Of a DNA stretch of 64,000 nt, positions 1 through 8,666 are shown piece by piece. The stretch lies in the NCBI RefSeq assembly GCF_005280205.1, contig NZ_SUND01000006.1, positions 62,001-126,000 on the forward strand, read 5' to 3'. The notes below the pieces were generated by a model. The model saw only the letters and a program-made list of their open reading frames with translations, was not told the DNA's origin and ran no database searches. Both the position numbers and the translations under genes were made by a program. The stretch's first letter is position 1. Every line of letters starts with the position of its first letter. The stretch is from Bacillus yapensis. Its GTDB lineage: Bacteria; Bacillota; Bacilli; Bacillales; Cytobacillaceae.

Positions 1-492
1 ATGGATGTAAGCTCCTTTACTCAAGCTACACTAATTTTAATGAGCGGATTAATGTTTATTGGTGCATCACCAAGCTCTGTTGGTGGTGGGATTCGAACCA
101 CGACCTTTGCCTTAAATATCTTGTATTTGTATCATTTTGCAAAAGGGAATCGGCATATTAAAATTTTTCGTCGAGAACTTCACGAAGATGATTTACGCAA
201 GTCATTAGCAGTCACAATGCTTGCTTTTGCCCTTTGTGCGACTTCTCTCGTTGTATTATCCATAACCGAGGACCATTCCTTACTAGCACTCATGTTCGAA
301 GTTTGCTCTGCGTTTGGAACGACGGGATTATCGATGGGGATTACAGCAGATCTCTCATCAGTTGGAAAATGTGTGATCATGATTCTAATGTTCATCGGTC
401 GTATTGGAATGACCTCTTTCTTGTTTATGATCGGTGGGAAAGAAGAGAAAGCGAATTATCATTATCCAGTAGAGCGAGTGATTATAGGATAA
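1..492 (+). CDS. ktrD: Ktr-type potassium uptake channel subunit, C-terminal part (KtrD/KtrB)
   Basis: Membrane translocation subunit of a Ktr K+ uptake system; it pairs with a cytosolic RCK subunit such as the KtrC at 60.8 kb. The gene enters from the left edge: 163 codons are present against about 445 in the family, so the ATG at base 1 is only the window edge. Visible are a filter-type loop SSVGGGIRTTT (about residues 25-35), a second one FGTTGLSMGI (about 105-114), and two or three hydrophobic segments ending in RIGMTSFLFMIGG, typical of the last helix. The choice of KtrD over KtrB rests on synteny with B. subtilis ykrM, which lies near kinE. A terminator follows directly. Confidence 0.85.
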   Translation: MDVSSFTQATLILMSGLMFIGASPSSVGGGIRTTTFALNILYLYHFAKGNRHIKIFRRELHEDDLRKSLAVTMLAFALCATSLVVLSITEDHSLLALMFEVCSAFGTTGLSMGITADLSSVGKCVIMILMFIGRIGMTSFLFMIGGKEEKANYHYPVERVIIG

Positions 493-500
493 CAAAAAAG

Positions 501-530
501 TCCAAGGGATTGTTCCTTGGATTTTTTTTA
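501..530 (+). terminator. Rho-independent terminator of ktrD
   Basis: TCCAAGGGA pairs with TTCCTTGGA around a short loop, followed by eight or nine T. It starts 8 bases after the ktrD stop. Confidence 0.9.
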
Positions 531-580
531 TCGTTTCCGGAAATAATAAGTTCGTAACATCCTAACAGGAGGAATTTACA

Positions 581-742
581 ATGGCGAAAAGAAAGGCAAA
601 GTTTGATGCTGTTGAAAAGCACTCGAAAACACCAAAGCGTAATATTGAGGAAACAGAATTCTCAAGTGAATTTGCAAACGGTGAGAATGATATGAAAGGT
701 TTCAATCGTAATTCAAAAAAAGGCAGAAAGGGAAAATCATAA
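581..742 (+). CDS. Small basic hydrophilic protein, possibly spore-type
   Basis: A 53-residue ORF with a good ribosome site (AGGAGG, 8 bases before ATG). It starts MAKRKAKFDAV, contains EFSSEFANGEND in the middle and ends in a Lys/Arg/Gly tail. The E-F-x-x-E-F-A core resembles the cleavage-site region of gamma-type small acid-soluble spore proteins and also YfhD-like proteins, so a spore-associated role is an inference from composition. Its stop overlaps the next start (TAATG), so the two are translationally coupled. I do not recognise an exact family. Confidence 0.65.
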   Translation: MAKRKAKFDAVEKHSKTPKRNIEETEFSSEFANGENDMKGFNRNSKKGRKGKS

Positions 743-891
743 TGCCAAAAAAGAATGAAAAAGATAATGCTAGCAGAGTTGAATTTGGAACTGAGTTTTT
801 GGAAATTAATCACGCTAAAAATGTGGAAATCCCATTTGCTAGTCGACAAAAGAAGGATGTAGGGAGTAAGAAGACGAGAAAAAATAATTAA
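742..891 (+). CDS. Small protein with one gamma-SASP-like repeat
   Basis: A 49-residue ORF whose ATG shares a base with the preceding stop. The central stretch VEFGTEFLEINHAKNVE resembles one repeat of SspE-type gamma small acid-soluble spore proteins (FGTEFASET...QV), where spore protease GPR cuts before the F. Only one repeat is present, whereas SspE has two or more, and the ends are Lys-rich. Together with the 53-residue gene upstream and the 59-residue gene at 37.8 kb it may form a small paralogous set. Function as a germination amino-acid reserve is inference only. Confidence 0.65.
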   Translation: MPKKNEKDNASRVEFGTEFLEINHAKNVEIPFASRQKKDVGSKKTRKNN

Positions 892-896
892 TATTA

Positions 897-922
897 AAAC
901 ACGGTCCTAGGACCGTGTTTCT
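897..922. terminator. Perfect 24-bp palindrome, bidirectional terminator
   Basis: The palindrome at 897-920 reads AAACACGGTCC-TA-GGACCGTGTTT and separates the small-protein pair (plus) from the radical SAM gene (minus), whose stop is at 923. T/A runs on both flanks allow termination in both directions. Confidence 0.85.
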
Positions 923-2668
923 TTACGCGTTTTTAGTGCTGAAAAAGTTTGCTTTCTCTTTTATGGGATCAAAATAGACGAGCATAGTTGAATCTTGTGC
1001 TATAACTTTACCTGTCTGCAAGTATTCCTGCAAATCGAAAGGAATATTCTCTACAAGGGTATGCTTATATAGCTCTCGTTCGTGCAAATTTAATGCCTCA
1101 TAATCTTCGCCCATTATAGATGGAGCTTGCAAGATTCTTTGGTAAATGACAGATCGTTCCTGTTTGTCTAGTGATTGTTCCCACCATGGTTTTCTTGGCT
1201 TGTATTTGGCTTTTGATAAATAATCAAGCTTCATTAAGCCGTCAATGATTTCAAGGTTTTTTAAATTCTTCGAATGTAAAAATTGATAAAGTCTTTTAAA
1301 TAAATCCTCTAATTGATGACCAATTCTACTCCAACCACGATGTTCCCAGAATGCTCCAAACTCCTGGAAGAAATCAAATGGAGAAGGGAATACCTCTGTT
1401 ACTAAATATTCGATTGTATGATCCATCCGATGATCATTCCAATACTTCTCTAACACATCCTCAACCTGCTTAATCTTAATGATATCCTGGAAGCTCAATA
1501 CGTTGTTGCCAAGAATTTCATAAGGAGAATGGTCCATATAAATATATTGATGTTCATCGGCACGAATTCTTAGACCAGTTCCACGTAGCATTTTTAAGAA
1601 TCCAAGCTGAAGCTCTTCCGGTCTTAAGGCAAAAACATCATTAAAGGTTTTGCGGAAAGAGGAGTAATCTTCTTCAGGGAGTCCGGCAATTAAGTCTAAA
1701 TGCTGGTCGATTTTTCCGCCATCCTTAACCATTGTCACGGTACGTGTTAGCTTCTCGAAATTTTGCCTTCTCTTAACTAATTCATTTGTGTCATCGTTCG
1801 TTGATTGCACACCAATTTCAAAACGGAATAGTCCTGCAGGAGCCTCGTTATTTAGAAACTCGATTACTTCAGGTCGCATAATATCCGCTGTAATTTCAAA
1901 TTGAAAAACAGTACCTGGTACATGTTCATCGATTAAAAAGCGGAACATTTCTAACGCGTAGCTGCGACTAATATTAAAGGTCCTGTCGACAAATTTAATT
2001 GTTTTGGCACCATTCTTCATTAAATAACGGATATCGTCTTTGATTTTTTCTCTGTCAAAATAACGAACTCCGACTTCAATAGAAGAAAGGCAGAACTGAC
2101 AATTAAATGGGCATCCTCGGCTTGTTTCAACATAGATAACTCGTTTCGAAAGATGAGGAATATCCTCTTCAAAACGAAATGGAGAAGGGAGTTCACGTAG
2201 GTCAATTTTGTTACCCTGTGGAGTGAACTGGATTTTTCCATCTTTACGATAGGCGATTCCTTTAACCTGCGTAAAATCATGCTCGCCTTGAAGTTGAGTA
2301 AGAAGCTGTTTAAAAGTTTCTTCGCCTTCACCCATGACAATAAAATCAAACTCAGGAACTCGTTCCATCCATTCGTATACATCATAGGAAACTTCAGGGC
2401 CACCAATCACGATTTGAATGGAAGCATCGATTTTTTTAATCATCTTCACAACTTTGATCGTTTCTTCAATATTCCATATATAACAACTAAACCCAATAAT
2501 AGTAGGTTGTCTCTGGATAAGGTCCGTAACAATGTTCATTGTTGGATCCTTGATGGTGAATTCGACTATTTCTACATCAAATTCAGGCTGAGCATATGCT
2601 TTGAGGTAGCGAATTGCTATATTCGTGTGAATGTACTTAGCGTTTAAAGTAGTACAAATGGTCTTCAT
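923..2668 (-). CDS. B12-binding radical SAM protein (DUF4080 type)
   Basis: 581 residues. Domains in order: a cobalamin-binding Rossmann-like domain (about 1-130, with a GGPEVSYD segment), a radical SAM domain with the cluster motif C186-x3-C190-x2-C193, and a long C-terminal region of the DUF4080 type. Such proteins use S-adenosylmethionine and cobalamin for methylations or rearrangements, but the substrate of this family is not established. I chose the ATG at 2668 (protein MKTICTTLNAKYIHTN) because AAGGAG lies 12 bases upstream and the homologous start is conserved; an in-frame TTG/ATG 24 or 21 bases further upstream is possible. It stands alone between a palindromic terminator and a repeat array. 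Confidence 0.85.
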   Translation of the reverse strand: MKTICTTLNAKYIHTNIAIRYLKAYAQPEFDVEIVEFTIKDPTMNIVTDLIQRQPTIIGFSCYIWNIEETIKVVKMIKKIDASIQIVIGGPEVSYDVYEWMERVPEFDFIVMGEGEETFKQLLTQLQGEHDFTQVKGIAYRKDGKIQFTPQGNKIDLRELPSPFRFEEDIPHLSKRVIYVETSRGCPFNCQFCLSSIEVGVRYFDREKIKDDIRYLMKNGAKTIKFVDRTFNISRSYALEMFRFLIDEHVPGTVFQFEITADIMRPEVIEFLNNEAPAGLFRFEIGVQSTNDDTNELVKRRQNFEKLTRTVTMVKDGGKIDQHLDLIAGLPEEDYSSFRKTFNDVFALRPEELQLGFLKMLRGTGLRIRADEHQYIYMDHSPYEILGNNVLSFQDIIKIKQVEDVLEKYWNDHRMDHTIEYLVTEVFPSPFDFFQEFGAFWEHRGWSRIGHQLEDLFKRLYQFLHSKNLKNLEIIDGLMKLDYLSKAKYKPRKPWWEQSLDKQERSVIYQRILQAPSIMGEDYEALNLHERELYKHTLVENIPFDLQEYLQTGKVIAQDSTMLVYFDPIKEKANFFSTKNA

Positions 2669-2765
2669 GTTCTCGAAAAACTCCTTCATCAAAAATGATG
2701 CTTAAATAACCTTACTATTATAACGTATTGAAAGCGATTTGGACAGAAGGTGAGGGGGATGGCTA

Positions 2766-3129
2766 AGACAAAAGAGGTTTCACTGACAAAAAGTTGCTGA
2801 AGCCGGGTTAGTTTGTCAGACAAAAAGGTTTGATTGACAAAATTGAGCTGAAGCGGGGTTAGTTTGTCAGACAAAAGAGATTTCATTGACAAAATGAAGC
2901 TGAAGCGGGGTTAGTTTGTCAGACAAAAGAGGTTTCACTGACAAAATGAAGCTGAAGCGGGGTTAGTTTGTCAGACAAAAGAGACTTCACTGACAAAAAG
3001 CTGCTGAATCAGTGTAAATTTGTCAGACAAAAGAGATTTCACTGACAAAATGAAGCTGAAGCGGAGCAAATCTGTCAGACAAAAGAGGTTTCATTGACAA
3101 AATGAAGCTAAATCCAATTCAACCTGTCA
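2766..3129. repeat. Seven-copy tandem repeat, 52-bp period
   Basis: Unit starts at about 2766, 2818, 2869, 2921, 2973, 3025 and 3077, so the period is 51-52 bp. Each unit begins AGACAAAAGAG, contains CACTGACAAAATGAAGC and a GCTGAAGCGGGGTTAG stretch, and ends TTTGTC. Unit junctions form the inverted repeat TTTGTC-A-GACAAA. Copies 3 and 4 are nearly identical; the last copies drift. A 52-bp period is not a multiple of three, so reading frames through it are not genes. There are no unique spacers, so it is not CRISPR. Confidence 0.9.
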
Positions 3130-3150
3130 ATCACGGAGGACCCAATGAAC

Positions 3151-3195
3151 AAATTAAAAGGGCTCTCACAAAAGGGAAGCCTTTTGAGAGAGCCC
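3151..3195 (-). terminator. Rho-independent terminator of lutP
   Basis: On the minus strand GGGCTCTCTCAAAAGG pairs with CCTTTTGTGAGAGCCC-like sequence around a 5-base loop (3160-3195), followed by TTTTAATTT. It starts 7 bases after the lutP stop. Confidence 0.9.
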
Positions 3196-3201
3196 AATCT
3201 A

Positions 3202-4893
3202 TTAAGGAATCATCCAAGTTAAAACGGTACCTTGTAGTAACGTGATTACACATAGGATTAATAACAAGAAAACACTGTATTTAAGAGTAAAGCGCAATAG
3301 TTCGGATTCTTTTCCAGCTAATCCAACAGCTGCACAGGCAACTGCAATGGATTGAGGAGAAATCATTTTACCTGTAACGCCACCAGATGAGTTAGCAGCA
3401 AGGGCTAACACTGGATCCATTCCAACGGATGTTGCAGTTACTTGTTGTAGTTTTGCGAACAATACGTTTGCGGATGTATCGGAACCGGTGATAAATACGC
3501 CAAGCCATCCAAGCACAGGTGAGAAGAATGGGAAAAGCGCTCCCGTTTTCGCTAACACCATACCTAGAGTTGTCGTCATTCCAGCGACGTTGGCAACATA
3601 TGCATAGGCAACTACCGCACAAATTGTGATAAGTGGGAATTTAATTTCTTTAATCGTATCGATAAAAGTAGTAGCCCAAGTACTCCAAGACACTTTGAAA
3701 ATAAATTTAGTTACAATTGCTGCTAAAAGTATAGCAGTACCTGCTGCACCTAATAATTCAAGCTTGTATACAGCTGCAATCGGTGCTCCAGTGGAACCAT
3801 CAAGAACTTTGTTATGCAAGAAAGGAACTTCCGGCATAAATGTTAAAGCATGTCCAATAGAATTTACTGCTTTTAAAATCGCATTGGCACCTTCATAGTG
3901 TCCAGTTAAAGCTTGCTTAATTACAGGTGTACCCCAAAGTGAAATGAAACCAGTCAAGATAATGAATGGAGACCAAGCCTTGAAAATTTGGCCACCTGTA
4001 AATGTTTCGTGCTTAGTTGTAAGTTTGACTGCTGCAGTTGCAGCAATTTCCTGTTCAGCAGGGAAACGATAAATGTTTTTCGGTTTCCAGAACTTCATGA
4101 ATATAGCTAAAGCAAATAGAGAAACTAATGCAGATAGAATATCTGGTAATTCAGGTCCTAAGTAGTTAGAAGTTAAGAATTGTGTTACGGCAAAAGAAAC
4201 GCCTGATACTAAAATAGCTGGCATAACTTCAAAAGCCTTTTTAAATCCAGCCATAATGACAATTAAGAAGAACGGAATGAATACTGATAAGAACGGAAGT
4301 TGGCGACCAACCATTTTCGAAATTTCCGTAGCTGCAATTCCTGTTGGTCCTTCCATTGCCGTAATTGGAACTCCGATGGCACCGAAGGCAACTGGTGCTG
4401 TATTGGCAATTAAACAAAGTCCAGCAGCATACAATGGATTAAATCCAAGTCCTACTAATAAGGCTGCAGAAATAGCAACTGGTGCTCCGAATCCTGCTGC
4501 TCCTTCAAGAAAAGCTCCGAATGAGAAAGCAACAAGTAATGCTTGAATACGTCTATCTTCCGTAATCGTTAAAACGGAATGACGAATGATATTAAACTGT
4601 CCAGTTTTAACAGTTAAGTTGTAAAGAAATACGGATGCAATAATGATCCAACCAATCGGTAATAATCCGTATACAGCCCCTTGAGTACCTGACATGAATG
4701 CGGTACCAATTGGAACCTTAAAAGCCACAACAGCAAGGACAAGGGCAACAAGTAATGTCGTTAAGCCTGCTATATACCCTTTCATTTTTTTAATAGCTAA
4801 AGCCCAGAAAAAATACAATATTGGAATTAGAGCGACAATTGCAGTGAGAGCTAAGCTGTCTCCCACAGCTGTAAAGTTTTGCGTGAATGTCAT
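3202..4893 (-). CDS. lutP: L-lactate permease
   Basis: 563 residues, the usual LldP/LutP length, with about 12-14 hydrophobic segments throughout. It is a lactate:proton symporter of the LctP family that feeds the LutABC oxidation system. Family-type motifs include GAAGFGAPVAI (about residue 130-140) and SSGGVTGKMISPQSIAVA near the C terminus. The start is the ATG at 4893, preceded by GGGGGA at 6 bases; the frame stays open 105 bases further upstream but lacks a ribosome site and runs into the operator. It is divergent from lutR, and its long leader carries a LutR-type palindrome and a cre-like site. Confidence 0.93.
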   Translation of the reverse strand: MTFTQNFTAVGDSLALTAIVALIPILYFFWALAIKKMKGYIAGLTTLLVALVLAVVAFKVPIGTAFMSGTQGAVYGLLPIGWIIIASVFLYNLTVKTGQFNIIRHSVLTITEDRRIQALLVAFSFGAFLEGAAGFGAPVAISAALLVGLGFNPLYAAGLCLIANTAPVAFGAIGVPITAMEGPTGIAATEISKMVGRQLPFLSVFIPFFLIVIMAGFKKAFEVMPAILVSGVSFAVTQFLTSNYLGPELPDILSALVSLFALAIFMKFWKPKNIYRFPAEQEIAATAAVKLTTKHETFTGGQIFKAWSPFIILTGFISLWGTPVIKQALTGHYEGANAILKAVNSIGHALTFMPEVPFLHNKVLDGSTGAPIAAVYKLELLGAAGTAILLAAIVTKFIFKVSWSTWATTFIDTIKEIKFPLITICAVVAYAYVANVAGMTTTLGMVLAKTGALFPFFSPVLGWLGVFITGSDTSANVLFAKLQQVTATSVGMDPVLALAANSSGGVTGKMISPQSIAVACAAVGLAGKESELLRFTLKYSVFLLLILCVITLLQGTVLTWMIP

Positions 4894-4983
4894 GATTTTT
4901 CCCCCGTTTGCTAAATATTTGTGTATGGCTAAATGTTTCGAAAAACACTTGAGCCAATTCCCCCCTTGGAACAAAACTCCTAA

Positions 4984-4997
4984 AGAAATCGTTTTCA
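4984..4997 (-). promoter_or_regulatory. Putative CcpA cre site in the lutP leader
   Basis: On the minus strand the sequence TGAAAACGATTTCT matches the cre consensus TGWAANCGNTNWCA at 13 of 14 positions. It lies about 45 bases downstream of the predicted lutP transcription start, a place where CcpA would block elongation. Catabolite control is inferred. Confidence 0.6.
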
Positions 4998-5022
4998 TTG
5001 TTTCGTGCTGTAAGATGATATG

Positions 5023-5035
5023 GTCATCTGATGAC
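5023..5035. promoter_or_regulatory. LutR operator at lutP
   Basis: Perfect inverted repeat GTCATC-T-GATGAC. It matches the TCATC-N-GATGA box I recall being reported for LutR of Bacillus and is repeated upstream of lutA. It begins about 12 bases downstream of the lutP -10 box, so a bound repressor would cover the start of transcription. Confidence 0.75.
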
Positions 5036-5047
5036 TTGATGTTTCAA

Positions 5048-5076
5048 ATTATATTTTGTTAATTAAGATATTTCAA
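5048..5076 (-). promoter_or_regulatory. Sigma-A promoter of lutP
   Basis: On the minus strand TTGAAA (5071-5076) and TATAAT (5048-5053) are separated by 17 bases. The expected start is near 5041, giving a leader of about 150 bases that includes the LutR and cre sites. Confidence 0.75.
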
Positions 5077-5288
5077 CCACTTTTGTGAAAAAATTGTTTT
5101 TTTTCTAAAAATGAGAGCGCCATATAGTTTTGTCACTTTGTCTTAAAAAATAGTTTTTTTGTAATAAAAATTCTAGTCTTTCTTAGAATGAAAAGAAAAT
5201 TTATAAAACAAAATAATAGACAGAGCGATTTGAAGGTTTTAATGTATAATATTGCTATGGGCAAAGGGATTAAATGGGGTGAAATTAC

Positions 5289-6014
5289 TTGCAATATAAA
5301 CAGATAAAACCAAAAAAGATTTATGAAGAAGTTGCGGAAACGCTTCACGAGATGATTCGTACCGGACAACTGAAGCCAGGTGATAGATTAGATTCAGTGC
5401 AACACTTAGCGGAGAATTTTCAAGTGGGACGCTCCGCAATACGGGAAGCACTTTCTGCCTTGAAGGCAATTGGTCTCGTGGAAATGAAACAAGGGGAAGG
5501 AACCTTTATCAAAGGGTTCGAAGCCAAACAAATCACATTTCCGCTGTCGACTGCCATTCTGATGAATAAAAAAGATATAGAAAATCTTCTAGAAGTAAGG
5601 AAAATCATTGAAACAGGGACATCAGCCTCGGCCGCCAGAAACCGAACTGAAGAGGATTTAGAAGTGATGAAGAGTGTCTTAGAAGAAATGAAGACTGTTC
5701 ATGGTGATGGTGAGTTAGGAGAGAAGGCCGATTTTAAATTCCATCTAGCTTTATCAGCTGCGGCACATAATCCACTTTTATCGAGTCTCATGGACCATGT
5801 TTCTGAGCTTATGATTGAAACACAGAGAGAGACTAGACGCTTATGGTTGTTTTCTAAGCAAACAACAAGTGAAAAATTATATGAACAGCATGTTGCAATA
5901 TACAAAGCTATTGAAGTAGGGGATGAGGAGCAAGCGAGAAGAGCTATGCTTTCTCATCTTGAAAATGTAGAAGAAATACTAAGAAAATATTTCGAGGAAA
6001 ACGTGCAGAAATAA
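5289..6014 (+). CDS. lutR: GntR/FadR-family regulator of lactate utilisation
   Basis: 241 residues. The N-terminal winged helix-turn-helix (about 8-72) contains KPGDRLDSVQHLAENFQVGR and the GntR signature SAIREALSAL; the C-terminal half is an all-helical FCD ligand domain with the expected Asp/His residues. In B. subtilis LutR represses lutABC and lutP. The start is TTG, preceded by GGGGTG at 7 bases; no better ATG exists. It lies between the divergent lutP and the lutABC genes, with matching palindromes on both sides, which supports the assignment. A weak hairpin terminator follows. Confidence 0.9.
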   Translation: MQYKQIKPKKIYEEVAETLHEMIRTGQLKPGDRLDSVQHLAENFQVGRSAIREALSALKAIGLVEMKQGEGTFIKGFEAKQITFPLSTAILMNKKDIENLLEVRKIIETGTSASAARNRTEEDLEVMKSVLEEMKTVHGDGELGEKADFKFHLALSAAAHNPLLSSLMDHVSELMIETQRETRRLWLFSKQTTSEKLYEQHVAIYKAIEVGDEEQARRAMLSHLENVEEILRKYFEENVQK

Positions 6015-6025
6015 ATGTATTGAGA

Positions 6026-6078
6026 AGAGGACTTTCCGGAAAAGGTGTGTTTGACCTATTGGAAGGGTCCTTTTTTTA
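6026..6078 (+). terminator. Terminator after lutR
   Basis: AGGACTTTCC pairs imperfectly with GGAAGGGTCCT over a long loop and is followed by TTTTTTT. Confidence 0.65.
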
Positions 6079-6125
6079 TGTTGAAAAACGGTACTTGGAT
6101 ATAAATCCCATGCGAATATTTTTTA

Positions 6126-6139
6126 TGAAAACTCTTTCA
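6126..6139 (+). promoter_or_regulatory. Putative CcpA cre site upstream of lutA
   Basis: TGAAAACTCTTTCA differs from the cre consensus only at the central G. It is weaker than the site in the lutP leader; the parallel placement makes it worth noting. Confidence 0.4.
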
Positions 6140-6196
6140 AAAGTAGGAATGTTTGTAGTAGTATAAAAATAGTTAATAAAGTTCTTCCATATTTTA

Positions 6197-6209
6197 GTCA
6201 TCAGATGAC
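6197..6209. promoter_or_regulatory. LutR operator at lutA
   Basis: Perfect inverted repeat GTCATC-A-GATGAC, the same box as at 5023-5035 with only the central base changed. It is 57 bases before the lutA start. No convincing -35/-10 pair could be fixed nearby. Confidence 0.75.
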
Positions 6210-6265
6210 CAGGTGACCTATCGAGTAGAAGAATTAAAATATTGTTTGCATAAGGAGCGGGGAAA

Positions 6266-6982
6266 ATGAAAGTAACCCTTTTTGCTACTTGTTTAGTAGA
6301 TATGTTTCAAGGTGATGTAGGGAAGGCTACAGTGGAACTTTTAGAACGACTTGGTTGTGAGATTGATTTTCCGGAATCACAAATCTGTTGTGGTCAGCCA
6401 GCATATAATAGCGGCTACGTAGAAGAAACAAAACCAGCGATGAAGAAAATGATCGAGGCGTTTGAACATGCAGAATATGTGGTATCGCCATCTGGTTCAT
6501 GTGCATATTTCTTTAAGGAGTATCCACATATTTTTAAAGGAGATCCAATTTGGGAGCCAAAGGCACAAGCTCTTGCCGATAAAACTTATGAATTAACTCA
6601 ATTTATCGTTGAAGTATTAGGGGTAACGGATGTTGGTGCTTCTTTAGAAGGAAAAGCGACGTATCATACATCTTGCCATATGACGAGATTACTAGGTGTG
6701 AAGGAAGCTCCTATGAAACTATTAGGAAATGTTAAAGGCTTAGAATTCACCGAGCTTCCTGAAAAGGATAAATGCTGTGGATTCGGAGGAACATTCTCTG
6801 TAAAAATGGCTCATATTTCTGAACAAATGGTTGATGAGAAGGTTCAGCATGTAGAAGAAACAGAAGCGGATATCCTCATCGGAGCAGACGCTGGCTGCCT
6901 AATGAATATTGGCGGAAGAATTGGTCGAAAAGGGAAACCTATTAAGGTTATGCATATTGCAGAGGTTCTGAACAGTCGATGA
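6266..6982 (+). CDS. lutA: Lactate utilisation protein A, CCG-domain iron-sulfur subunit
   Basis: 238 residues, the normal LutA length. It has two cysteine-rich CCG (DUF224) motifs, [10 protein letters not shown] near residue 45 and CCGFGGTFS near 172, as in GlcF and heterodisulfide reductase subunits. LutABC together form the iron-sulfur L-lactate oxidase that yields pyruvate. The start is preceded by AAGGAG at 8 bases. It is first in lutA-lutB-lutC but is separated from lutB by about 256 bases that hold a MITE-like repeat, unlike the tightly packed operon in B. subtilis. Confidence 0.94.
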   Translation: MKVTLFATCLVDMFQGDVGKATVELLERLGCEIDFPESQICCGQPAYNSGYVEETKPAMKKMIEAFEHAEYVVSPSGSCAYFFKEYPHIFKGDPIWEPKAQALADKTYELTQFIVEVLGVTDVGASLEGKATYHTSCHMTRLLGVKEAPMKLLGNVKGLEFTELPEKDKCCGFGGTFSVKMAHISEQMVDEKVQHVEETEADILIGADAGCLMNIGGRIGRKGKPIKVMHIAEVLNSR

Positions 6983-6990
6983 AAAATAAA

Positions 6991-7184
6991 GGCTCTTTTC
7001 GCAAATATCGTTGCTTTTAGATAAGAATTGATTAAATGACTAGCGTTATTGCCTCTTAAAAACAATAAGAGGTAGCGAAAAGTGCCGTGCAAAAATCATT
7101 TGTAGCACTAAACCTCGTAGTAGGTGTAAATGTCGGCTTTAAATTTTTTTTGAAGAAAAAAATTAGGACATTTACGAAAAAAAC
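6991..7184. repeat. MITE-like interspersed repeat, copy A
   Basis: About 194 bp, clearly similar to 13041-13212. Both start GGCTCTTTTCGCAAA, share GGTAGCGAAAAGTGC, TAGCACTAAAC and GTAAATGTCGGCTTTA, and end GGACATTTACGAAAAAAA. The ends form imperfect terminal inverted repeats. Copy A carries an extra 23 bp (itself a T/A inverted repeat) between GGCTTTA and AGGACATTT. It sits between lutA and lutB. Confidence 0.8.
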
Positions 7185-7238
7185 AAATCAATAAGAAAAA
7201 AGTGAATATAAAACTATCGACAAAAGGGGGAATAGCAG

Positions 7239-8666
7239 ATGGCAATGAAAACAAGCAATGAAAAGTTCAATGATCGTGTTGAAAAAAATCTTAATGATGC
7301 CTTTATGCGTGGAGCTGTTTCCAGTGCACAGGAACGTTTTCAAACGCGACGTTTAAACGCTGCAGAAGAGCTAGGAAACTGGGAAGAATGGCGCTCACAT
7401 GGTGAGGAAATACGTCAGCATGTGCTAGATAATATCGATTACTACTTATATCAATTAAGCGAGAACGTTTCTAAACGAGGCGGACACGTTTTTTTCGCGA
7501 ATACACCAGAAGAAGCAACGGAGTATATTCAGACTGTTATTGAAAAAAAGAACGCGAAAAAAGTTGTTAAATCAAAATCAATGGTCACAGAAGAAATTAA
7601 CTTAAATACTTGCTTAGAGAATATTGGCTGTGAAGTTATTGAGACAGATCTTGGAGAATACATTCTTCAGGTAGATGACCATGAGCCACCTTCTCATATT
7701 GTAGTACCAGCTTTGCATAAAAACAGACAACAAATTCGAGATGTATTTCATAAGAAGCATGGCTACCAACACTCTGATGAACCTGAAGAATTAGCTTTAC
7801 ATGCCCGTGAAAAATTACGTCAAGAATACTTATCTGCAGACGTAGGAATTACCGGCTGTAACTTTGCTATTGCAGAAACAGGTTCGGTTACGCTAGTCAC
7901 AAATGAAGGAAATGCTGACCTAGTTTCAGCTCTACCGAAAACTCAGATTACCGTTATGGGAATGGAGCGCCTCGTACCAACCTTCGAAGAGATGGAGGTA
8001 CTCGTAAGCTTATTAACAAGAAGTGCTGTTGGCCAAAAGCTGACAAGTTATATCACTACACTAACCGGAACAAAGGATGAAGGGGACGTAGATGGACCAG
8101 AAGAATTCCATCTAGTCATTGTTGATAATGGTCGTTCTGACATCCTTGGTGGAGAATTTCAGTCAATTCTACAGTGTATCCGATGTGCAGCATGTGTGAA
8201 CGTATGTCCAGTCTATCGCCATGTCGGAGGTCATTCATATGGCTCCATCTATTCTGGACCGGTAGGAGCTGTTCTTTCTCCTTTATTAGGAGGATACGAT
8301 GATTATAAGGAGCTTCCATACGCTTCAACATTATGTGGTGCATGTACAGAAGCATGTCCAGTTAAAATTCCGTTGCATGATCTACTTCATAAGCATCGTC
8401 AAGTGATTGTTGAGAAAGAAGGACGTGCACCGATTTCTGAGAAGTTATTGATGAAAGCATTTGGTATTGGTGCTTCCTCACCTGCCCTTTATAAAATTGG
8501 TTCAAAAATGGCACCAGCTGCAATGAATCCATTTTCTGATGGGGAAAAAATCACGAAAGGACCTGGTCCATTAAAAGCATGGACTGAAGTTCGTGATTTC
8601 CCAGCACCAAATAAAGAACGTTTCCGGGATTGGTTCAAGAATCGTTCAAAGGGAGAGGAACAGTAA
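7239..8666 (+). CDS. lutB: Lactate utilisation protein B, LUD-domain iron-sulfur protein
   Basis: 475 residues against about 479 in B. subtilis. An N-terminal LUD domain (about 60-300, with the [16 protein letters not shown] segment) is followed by a ferredoxin-like region with [12 protein letters not shown] (about 310) and [13 protein letters not shown] (about 367) for two [4Fe-4S] clusters, and a C-terminal DUF3390-like tail. It is the central electron-transfer subunit of the LutABC lactate oxidation complex. The ATG at 7239 has AAAGGGGG at 8 bases. It overlaps lutC by one base (TAATG). Confidence 0.95.
   Translation: MAMKTSNEKFNDRVEKNLNDAFMRGAVSSAQERFQTRRLNAAEELGNWEEWRSHGEEIRQHVLDNIDYYLYQLSENVSKRGGHVFFANTPEEATEYIQTVIEKKNAKKVVKSKSMVTEEINLNTCLENIGCEVIETDLGEYILQVDDHEPPSHIVVPALHKNRQQIRDVFHKKHGYQHSDEPEELALHAREKLRQEYLSADVGITGCNFAIAETGSVTLVTNEGNADLVSALPKTQITVMGMERLVPTFEEMEVLVSLLTRSAVGQKLTSYITTLTGTKDEGDVDGPEEFHLVIVDNGRSDILGGEFQSILQCIRCAACVNVCPVYRHVGGHSYGSIYSGPVGAVLSPLLGGYDDYKELPYASTLCGACTEACPVKIPLHDLLHKHRQVIVEKEGRAPISEKLLMKAFGIGASSPALYKIGSKMAPAAMNPFSDGEKITKGPGPLKAWTEVRDFPAPNKERFRDWFKNRSKGEEQ

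Noticed and set aside
2689-2892. 67-codon open frame over the 52-bp repeats
   Set aside because: The period is not a multiple of three, there is no ribosome site, and the frame arises only from the repeated sequence.
2766-3129. CRISPR array
   Set aside because: Whole 52-bp units repeat without unique spacers and there are no cas genes in the window.
4894-4998. N-terminal extension of LutP
   Set aside because: It lacks a ribosome site, overlaps the cre-like site, and the shorter form matches the family length exactly.
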